A stretch of DNA of 10,767 nt from Desulfuromonadaceae bacterium (GTDB lineage: Bacteria > Desulfobacterota > Desulfuromonadia > Desulfuromonadales > Geopsychrobacteraceae), in NCBI GenBank assembly GCA_030639985.1, contig DAOWKG010000089.1, forward strand, positions 1 to 10,767, written 5' to 3'. The notes under the pieces are model-generated. The model searched no databases and had not been told where the DNA came from. It saw nothing but the letters and a program-made list of their open reading frames with translations. Shown here in pieces: positions 5,659 to 10,767 of the stretch (within the stretch, counting starts at the first letter, position 1; each line of letters opens with the position of its first letter). The position numbers and the translations under genes were made by a program.

Positions 5659-6806
5659 TGCTTTACACCCCGGCATTTGCCGCCCTTTTTATGGCGAACC
5701 TGTTTCTGGTTGCCAGTTTCTCCAGTTTTTTTCTCTTCCCATTGTTTATCACCGAACATGGCGGTAGCCACAACGACATCGGTATTATCATGGGGGTCTT
5801 TGCCTTAGCTTCGGCTCTGTGTCGACCCTGGATTGCGGAAATGATCGATCGCATCGGTCGCAAGCGCAGCTACACCATCGGCTGTATTATTATGACCATC
5901 ATGCCACTGCTACATTTGCTGCTCCAAGGCAGCCTGTCCGATTACTATCGGTTACTGTTATTATTCCGTATCCTGCACGGTATCGGCTTGGCAATTTGCT
6001 TTACTGCAATTTTTACCTTTATTGTCGATTTAATTCCCGTCAACCGTTTAAACGAAGGGATCGGCATATTCGGTACGTCCGGACTGATCGGCATGGCGAT
6101 CGGCCCACTGCTGGCCGAACCGATATTACAAAAGTTTGGTTTTGCAGCTTTCTTTATCACCGCTTCAGGTTTAGCCGGGACAGCACTACTACTGCAGCTG
6201 CCAATCAGCGACAAACACCAACTGCAACAAACAAAAGCACAACCATCACCATCTTTTTTCACCTTATTAAAAACCCGCAAACAATTAGTTTGTGGTGGGC
6301 TATCGATACTATTCGGCTTTGGCTTAGCCGCCACAGGGAATTTTATCACGCCGTTTGCCGAGCAACGCGAACTTGGGCACGTTTCGTTATATTATCTCGC
6401 CTATTCTGGTGCTGCGGTTGGGGTTCGCTTTATCGCTGGAAAAATGGCAGATCGCATCGGCGAAAATCAGATAATTCCCTGGGGGCTATTTTTTGCAGCA
6501 GTCGGTTTGCTACTGACCCCTCTGGTTCACGGTAATACCTTGTTGCTGGGGGTCGGTTTTTTATTTGGTATCGGTCACGGTCTATTGTTTCCGGCTTTAA
6601 ATGCGATGGCAGTACGGGATGAACCTTATGCGGTGCGAGGCAAAATAACGGGAATTTTTACCGGCGGGATTGATACCGGGGTCTTTTGTGGCGCATTTAT
6701 TCTCGGGGCAATTGGAGACTTTGCCGGTTTTACCCCGCTCTTTATCTGTGCCGGTCTTATAATTTTAAGCGGACTCTACTTAATTCGTTTCAAACCTGCA
6801 CAGTAG
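5658..6806 (+). CDS. Major facilitator superfamily transporter
   Basis: A 382-residue, very hydrophobic protein with two halves of about six membrane segments each, joined by a polar loop (about residues 185-208, DKHQLQQTKAQPSPS). The MFS motif A appears in the loop between segments 2 and 3 as RPWIAEMIDRIGRKRSY (56-72) and again in degenerate form in the second half as RFIAGKMADRIGE (258-270). The RILHGIGLAICFT stretch near 104-116 is the motif-B region typical of proton-driven carriers. The substrate cannot be told from sequence; the short length and symmetric motifs fit sugar- or drug-efflux-type carriers. It starts within the stop codon of the yqaA-like gene and converges on the hydrolase gene with a 43-bp gap, where no clear terminator is seen. 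Confidence 0.85.
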   Translation: MLYTPAFAALFMANLFLVASFSSFFLFPLFITEHGGSHNDIGIIMGVFALASALCRPWIAEMIDRIGRKRSYTIGCIIMTIMPLLHLLLQGSLSDYYRLLLLFRILHGIGLAICFTAIFTFIVDLIPVNRLNEGIGIFGTSGLIGMAIGPLLAEPILQKFGFAAFFITASGLAGTALLLQLPISDKHQLQQTKAQPSPSFFTLLKTRKQLVCGGLSILFGFGLAATGNFITPFAEQRELGHVSLYYLAYSGAAVGVRFIAGKMADRIGENQIIPWGLFFAAVGLLLTPLVHGNTLLLGVGFLFGIGHGLLFPALNAMAVRDEPYAVRGKITGIFTGGIDTGVFCGAFILGAIGDFAGFTPLFICAGLIILSGLYLIRFKPAQ

Positions 6807-6849
6807 GTGCCCATACTACCGCACCAAAAGCTCAACAGCAGACTTGACC

Positions 6850-7599
6850 CTACACGGCACTGATAAATTCTGCCACCAAGCCAAAATATTCTCGGGCATT
6901 GACGTACATGATGTCATTGTGATTCCCTTGTGGAAATATTTTTAATCGCTTCTCCCCTGCGGCCCAGTCGTATAACCGCTGCCCATGGCTGACATCAACA
7001 AGACCGTCATTTTGGGTATGCAAAACCAGAGTTGGCCCCGAATATCTCATCATTTTAAGCTGATGATTCAACCTGCTATCGACCTCTACTGCAAACTCAT
7101 CAACGCTGACCCCAAGTTCAGCGGCACTGACCCGGAGCAGTAGCCGTTCCAACACATCGGCAACCCCACTTTCCAGAATCAACCCAGCAGCCTGAGGAAA
7201 TTTTGCCGCCGCCTCAATCGCAAAGATCGAACCGACACTACGCCCAAAAAAGATCAGCTCACTGGCCGGTCGTTGCAATGCCTCGATAGTGGGCACCACA
7301 TCTGCGACCATTTTCCCCAACTGCGGCTGTCCAGTTGACTGCCCGTAACCACGTAGTTCTGCCAGAAAACAGTTGCAGCCCATTTGTTGAATCAAGGTGA
7401 CAAAATCACCCTGCCAATCATCAACAATCTCCCCATTACCGTGAAAATGGACCACAGTTTTTGCCACTGGATCAATTTCATGATAACTGCAAGCCAGCTG
7501 CGCATCGCTACAATTGACCCAGAACGGGTTCTTGAAATAACCGTCACGAGGAAAGAAATAGCGTTCACTGATCAGTGGATGGTCGAGAATATTAGCCAT
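6850..7599 (-). CDS. Alpha/beta hydrolase (serine hydrolase)
   Basis: A 249-residue cytosolic hydrolase with no signal peptide. The order of motifs is canonical: oxyanion-hole HGNGE at 53-57, ELRGYGQSTG at 81-90, nucleophile elbow GRSVGS at 119-124 (Ser121), acid in HTQNDGLVD (Asp198), and histidine in GNHNDI (His227). The GNG and RGYG motifs resemble the FrsA/BEM46-like 'alpha/beta hydrolase fold' proteins (bacterial relatives of ABHD13), whose natural substrates are mostly unknown. The start is supported by GGAG 8 bases upstream (7608-7611). It stands alone, facing the MFS gene and divergent from the lipoprotein gene. Confidence 0.85.
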   Translation of the reverse strand: MANILDHPLISERYFFPRDGYFKNPFWVNCSDAQLACSYHEIDPVAKTVVHFHGNGEIVDDWQGDFVTLIQQMGCNCFLAELRGYGQSTGQPQLGKMVADVVPTIEALQRPASELIFFGRSVGSIFAIEAAAKFPQAAGLILESGVADVLERLLLRVSAAELGVSVDEFAVEVDSRLNHQLKMMRYSGPTLVLHTQNDGLVDVSHGQRLYDWAAGEKRLKIFPQGNHNDIMYVNAREYFGLVAEFISAV

Positions 7600-7718
7600 G
7601 ATTCAATCTCCAGCGCAAATAACTTTGAGGTTCCAAATATCGAGACACATGAGTTCCGCTACCATAGTAACAAATAATTGATCATTTTTTTAGCCCGCGG
7701 CAATACCAATTAAAGCCC

Positions 7719-7747
7719 TTGAGATTACCCGTAACCTAAGCAATAAT
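7719..7747 (+). promoter_or_regulatory. Candidate sigma-70 promoter of the lipoprotein gene
   Basis: TTGAGA (7719-7724) and AATAAT (7742-7747) are separated by 17 bases and each matches the consensus at five of six positions. The predicted transcript starts near 7754, about 32 bases before the ATG. The rest of the spacer 7600-7718 shows nothing clear. Confidence 0.5.
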
Positions 7748-7785
7748 TACCTATCTGCTAATTTCAATTGTAAAGTGAGGTAAAA

Positions 7786-8229
7786 ATGAAAAAACTATTA
7801 ATTTTTTTGCAATTATGTACCGCTCTCGGTCTGCTATTTCTGCTGTCTGGATGTCTCATCTCTGCATCTGGAGGTCATGGAAGGGTGACCATTGGCAGTA
7901 GTACTCCGACCCATCATCCCAAGGTTCACAAACCCGGTCCGCCACCGCATGCCAAAGCCCATGGCCATCGTGCCAAGCACAGTTACTACTACTACCCGAA
8001 TTCCAGTGTTTATTTTGATACCGGCCGCAATCTTTACTTTCACCTTGATTCAGGCGGGATATGGCGGGTATCTGTTTCTTTACCGCAAAGTTTGAGTATC
8101 CGCCTGGGGGGCCACGTTTCTATCGAGATGGAAACAGAGCACCCTTACGTCAAGTATTCAGAGCATCTAAAAAAATATCCCGCCGGTAAAAAAAATAAGA
8201 AAAAGAAGAAAAAAAACAAATGGGAATAG
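7786..8229 (+). CDS. Lipoprotein with His/Tyr-rich region and poly-lysine C-terminus, unknown function
   Basis: A 147-residue protein with a lipoprotein signal: MKK, hydrophobic run, lipobox LSGC with the lipidated Cys at 23. Leu follows the Cys, so export to the outer membrane is possible. Residues 24-65 are low-complexity and rich in His, Pro and Lys (HHPKVHKPGPPPHAKAHGH). Residues 66-132 hold the conserved-looking core: YYYYPNSSVYFDTGRNLYFHLDSGGIW, VSVSLP, IRLGGHVSIEM and a final KKYP. The tail is almost all lysine (PAGKKNKKKKKKNKWE). I recall a core of the form YYPxxxVYFDxGRxLYFxL...W...SLP in small proteins of unknown function in related bacteria; no role is known to me. GTGAGG lies 6 bases before the ATG. 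The tail is encoded by A-runs of up to eight, a site prone to slippage or sequencing error. Confidence 0.8.
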   Translation: MKKLLIFLQLCTALGLLFLLSGCLISASGGHGRVTIGSSTPTHHPKVHKPGPPPHAKAHGHRAKHSYYYYPNSSVYFDTGRNLYFHLDSGGIWRVSVSLPQSLSIRLGGHVSIEMETEHPYVKYSEHLKKYPAGKKNKKKKKKNKWE

Positions 8230-8277
8230 CTTACAACTCTTACAGGTTAGATCTCGCTGCGTTACTTACAGTTTCAG

Positions 8278-8304
8278 GATGAAAGTGGCCAGTTAGCTTT
8301 CATC
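8278..8304. other. Hairpin 1 of the gltB upstream region
   Basis: GATGAAAG at 8278-8285 is the exact reverse complement of CTTTCATC at 8297-8304, with an 11-base loop. There is no U-run after it, so it is not a standard terminator. Confidence 0.5.
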
Positions 8305-8320
8305 GGCAGCCCTATTAATC

Positions 8321-8337
8321 AATCCCGTTATGGGATT
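8321..8337. other. Hairpin 2 of the gltB upstream region
   Basis: AATCCC (8321-8326) and GGGATT (8332-8337) form a perfect 6-bp stem with a five-base loop GTTAT. There is no U-run after it. Confidence 0.45.
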
Positions 8338-8361
8338 AGACAACATTGTAGCAGTTAAGAA

Positions 8362-8404
8362 GTCGATTCAAGCTGATCCGTTGTTTCTGGCGGCTTGAAT
8401 CGAC
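8362..8404 (+). terminator. Hairpin 3: 12-bp perfect stem, possible terminator or cis-regulatory RNA
   Basis: GTCGATTCAAGC (8362-8373) is the exact reverse complement of GCTTGAATCGAC (8393-8404), with a 19-base loop. After one mismatch the stem can extend by four more pairs (AAGA with TCTT). The downstream CCTCTTTCT is only moderately U-rich. It may end the lipoprotein transcript, 133 bases after its stop, or be part of a leader of gltB. Confidence 0.45.
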
Positions 8405-8533
8405 CTCTTTCTGGTGCCACATCTCCCTCATAGAGTGCAAATCAGCTGCTCCGCAAAAAATTGCCTATTTTCCTGAATATAAGTTAAACTTTGCTTAATA
8501 GTGAATAATGAACTCTTACGAAGGGTCAATTTT

Positions 8534-10767
8534 ATGAACCTTGCGGAACAATTCCACGACAATTGCGGTTTTGGTTTGTTGGCTCACATCCATAATCAAC
8601 CTAGCCACCAACTGCTGCATGATTCAATTAAATCACTCAGTCGGATGATGCACCGGGGTGCCATCGCCGCCGATGGAAAAACCGGCGATGGCAGCGGGCT
8701 GCTCTGTTCTATGCCGACCGGCTTCATGCGACAAATTGCTGAAGATAACGGGATTTCACTGCCAAAACAGTTTGCCGTTGCTACCCTGTTTCTCAGTGAC
8801 ACAGAAACGCAGCTGGCGACATTTCAGCAACATTGTGAAAAAAATGATCTGAATGTCATTTTGACCCGAGTGGTACCGTTAGATACCGATGCCCTGGGTG
8901 AATATGCCTTAAAAAAATTGCCTCACATTGTGCAGCTATTTGTGGTTCCTGCCGCCCTGACTGCCACCCGCCGTTTCGATGCCCTGATCTACCTGACCCG
9001 TAAAGAAGTTGAACATCAACTCGATCAAGATCCCGACTTCTACATTGCCAGTTTTTCCCGCACTACGGTGTCATACAAAGGGTTGGTGATGCCAACCTAC
9101 ATTGAAAAACTGTTTCCCGATTTGCAACGTGACGATTTCAAAATCTCCTTTGCCTTGTTCCACCAGCGTTTTTCTACCAACACCCTGCCCCAATGGAAAC
9201 TGGCACAACCACTGCGAATGATTGCCCATAACGGGGAAATTAATTCCATCAAAGGCAACTGTTTCAAAGCACTCAATAAATTTACCACAGCAGAAAGTCC
9301 AATTTTTTCAGCGGCTGAGCTAAAACGAATCTTACCGATCCTCGAAAGTGGGGTCAGCGACAGCGCCAATCTTGATAATATGGTTGAGTTCCTCCTCGCC
9401 AACGGCGTCGACTTCTTCAAAGCCATCCGGGTTCTGATTCCTCCAGCCCGCCACAATGTCGCCCATCTACCGGCAAAGTTGCGCGCTTTCTACGAGTACG
9501 CCTCCGCATCGTTTGAACCTTGGGACGGACCAGCAGCTGTCAGTTTGACCAACGGCCGCTATATCGGCTGCGTCCTTGACCGTAACGGTTTACGCCCGGC
9601 AAAGTATGTCATTACTACCGATGACCGCCTGTTGATCAGCAGCGAATATGGGGTTCTCGATACCCCCGCCGAGATGATTCGGGAACGGGGTCGCTTGCAG
9701 AGTGGCGAAATGATCGCTGCCGATCTGGAACGGGGGGAAATTTTCTATCCCCGGGATATCGATCGTTACCTGATGGAATCGCAACCATACAAACGTTGGC
9801 TGACCGAACACACCTATTATTTACAGGAGTTTATCGAACGGCAGTTTGAAGACCTCAGCGACTATCGCTATCCCGAACTGGACAAATTGCAGCGTTACCA
9901 CAATATCACCAGTGAGGTGGTGAACCTGGTAATTCGCACGATGATGAAAGAGGGCAAAGAACCGGTTGGCTCAATGGGTGACGATTCACCCCTGGCTGCT
10001 TTTTCGGATCAGCAGCGTAATTTCTCCGATTTTTTCAAACAAAAATTTGCCCAGGTAACCAATCCGCCGATCGACCCGCTCCGCGAAAAAGTGGTGATGT
10101 CGACCACTATCGGTTTCGGCGGGATTGCCAATCCGCTGATAGAGACCAAGGAGCGAGCAAAACGGCTGAAAAGTAACTCGCCAATCCTCTCACACGATAT
10201 TTTCCAAGCGCTGCTCACTTTCGGTGATCCAGAGTTGCCCCGTTATGAGCCCTGCTACAAGCATCTGCGTTTCACTACCGGGTTCGACCAAAATCTGGAA
10301 CAATCGTTACAGCAACTAGGAGAGAAGGTTGTCACCGCGGTGCAAGACAATGGTATCCGCATTGTCATACTGGATGACCGGGTACTTTCTGCTGAACGAA
10401 AATTGATCCCAATGGCAATGGCGGTTGGTTACATCAATCAACAATTGTTGCGAGTCGGTCAGCGCCAGCACGTCACCATTATTGCCTCGACCGCCGAGGT
10501 TGTTGAACCCCATGCCGCTGCCGTTTTAATCGGTTATGGCTGTGTCGCAATCTACCCTTGGCTCCTTTACGCCACCAGCTTGGAGCTCTGCGAAAACCGT
10601 AATTTGACCGCTAAAGATATTCGTTTATCGTTAAAAAATATCTACGACGCCTTAACCAAAGGGATCCTTAAGATCATGTCTAAAATGGGCATCAGTACGG
10701 TTTCGAGTTACCGCAACGCTGCCCTGTTCGACGTTATCGGTCTGAACGAGCAACTGGTTACAACCTG
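8534..10767 (+). CDS. gltB: Glutamate synthase large subunit, N-terminal half (runs off the window)
   Basis: The enzyme makes two glutamates from glutamine and 2-oxoglutarate in the cytosol and is central to ammonia assimilation. The frame is open for 744 codons to the window edge; the full protein is usually about 1500 residues. The class-II glutaminase domain starts at Cys11 (DNCGFGLLAHI), the N-terminal nucleophile released after a ten-residue propeptide. It continues with HRGAIAADGKTGDGSG (40-55), FHQRFSTNT (209-217), AHNGEIN (231-237) and DRNGLRPAKY. The central domain shows SMGDDSPLA (about 480), QVTNPPIDPLREKVVMS (from 507) and KIMSKMGISTVSSYR (from 713). The FMN and 3Fe-4S parts lie beyond the window. 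The close resemblance to E. coli GltB supports the bacterial NADPH- or ferredoxin-linked large subunit; the electron donor cannot be told here. AAGGG sits about 8 bases before the ATG. Confidence 0.95.
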   Translation, partial: MNLAEQFHDNCGFGLLAHIHNQPSHQLLHDSIKSLSRMMHRGAIAADGKTGDGSGLLCSMPTGFMRQIAEDNGISLPKQFAVATLFLSDTETQLATFQQHCEKNDLNVILTRVVPLDTDALGEYALKKLPHIVQLFVVPAALTATRRFDALIYLTRKEVEHQLDQDPDFYIASFSRTTVSYKGLVMPTYIEKLFPDLQRDDFKISFALFHQRFSTNTLPQWKLAQPLRMIAHNGEINSIKGNCFKALNKFTTAESPIFSAAELKRILPILESGVSDSANLDNMVEFLLANGVDFFKAIRVLIPPARHNVAHLPAKLRAFYEYASASFEPWDGPAAVSLTNGRYIGCVLDRNGLRPAKYVITTDDRLLISSEYGVLDTPAEMIRERGRLQSGEMIAADLERGEIFYPRDIDRYLMESQPYKRWLTEHTYYLQEFIERQFEDLSDYRYPELDKLQRYHNITSEVVNLVIRTMMKEGKEPVGSMGDDSPLAAFSDQQRNFSDFFKQKFAQVTNPPIDPLREKVVMSTTIGFGGIANPLIETKERAKRLKSNSPILSHDIFQALLTFGDPELPRYEPCYKHLRFTTGFDQNLEQSLQQLGEKVVTAVQDNGIRIVILDDRVLSAERKLIPMAMAVGYINQQLLRVGQRQHVTIIASTAEVVEPHAAAVLIGYGCVAIYPWLLYATSLELCENRNLTAKDIRLSLKNIYDALTKGILKIMSKMGISTVSSYRNAALFDVIGLNEQLVTT

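Larger units (their letters stand above)
8230..8533. other. 304-bp non-coding spacer with three hairpins, upstream of gltB
   Basis: No gene is seen in either strand of this spacer. It holds three separate perfect-stem hairpins (8278-8304, 8321-8337, 8362-8404), listed individually. 8405-8533 is AT-rich toward gltB and probably contains its promoter, but I found no convincing -35/-10 or -24/-12 pair. The ribosome-binding site of gltB is likely AAGGG at 8521-8525. Confidence 0.6.

Noticed and set aside
5819..6535. A long open frame (238 codons) in another frame on the plus strand inside the MFS gene
   Set aside because: Its translation is rich in Arg, Thr, His and Tyr without domain-like patterning, and the overlapping frame is a clear MFS protein with motif A in both halves.
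6806..6830. Possible terminator between the convergent MFS and hydrolase genes (GGTGC...GCACC)
   Set aside because: The stem is only 5 bp, overlaps the MFS stop codon, and lacks a T-run on the plus strand; too weak to call.
8188..8220. The A-rich end of the lipoprotein gene as a frameshifted pseudogene
   Set aside because: The frame runs cleanly to a stop after KNKWE and the core is intact; the lysine tail may be genuine, so I keep it as an intact gene with a caution.
8405..8533. Possible sigma-54 promoter for gltB
   Set aside because: No GG/GC pair with the correct 10-base spacing (TGGCAC-N5-TTGC) was found, and the sigma-70-like hexamers seen (TTGCCT, TATAAG) are not properly spaced.

Overview
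The window looks like a stretch of chromosomal core metabolism from an anaerobic, menaquinone-using bacterium. GC is roughly half (estimated by eye). Clues are the futalosine (MqnC/MqnE) menaquinone route, a UbiA-type MqnP next to a UbiX, and the general style of the proteins. I infer a member of the Desulfuromonadales (Geobacter/Desulfuromonas/Pelobacter relatives), but no marker gene proves this. I see no phage, transposase, CRISPR, tRNA or rRNA.

Layout. 1-712 (-) is the N-terminal two thirds of histidinol-phosphate aminotransferase (hisC), cut by the window edge. 814-1104 (-) is a small secreted protein of unknown function, lying between two copies of a ~50-bp GC-rich palindromic repeat (743-786 and 1164-1211). 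The second copy appears to serve as the terminator of the next operon. 1222-5079 (-) is a four-gene operon, transcribed mqnP -> ubiX -> mqnE -> mqnC, for the middle and late steps of futalosine-pathway menaquinone biosynthesis: two radical-SAM enzymes that build the bicyclic ring, the prenyltransferase, and the flavin prenyltransferase that makes the cofactor for a UbiD-type decarboxylase. mqnE and mqnC overlap by one base. mqnP and ubiX are separated by 217 bp that hold a large interleaved inverted-repeat element.

5176/5188-6806 (+) is a divergent two-gene unit, a YqaA/DedA-like membrane protein overlapping by one base with an MFS transporter. 6850-7599 (-) is a serine alpha/beta hydrolase convergent with it. 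7786-8229 (+) is a lipoprotein with His/Tyr-rich and Lys-rich segments and a plausible sigma-70 promoter. 8230-8533 is a 304-bp spacer with three successive perfect-stem hairpins. 8534 to the end (+) is the N-terminal half of the glutamate synthase large subunit (gltB), with an intact glutaminase nucleophile after a ten-residue propeptide.

No gene in the window is clearly novel. The observations most worth a second look are non-coding: the ABA'B' inverted repeats in the mqnP-ubiX spacer, next to the ubiX ribosome-binding site; the hairpin series ahead of gltB; the repeat-derived terminator after mqnC; and an extended -10 promoter that overlaps the apparent first start codon of the yqaA-like gene and points to a leaderless message.
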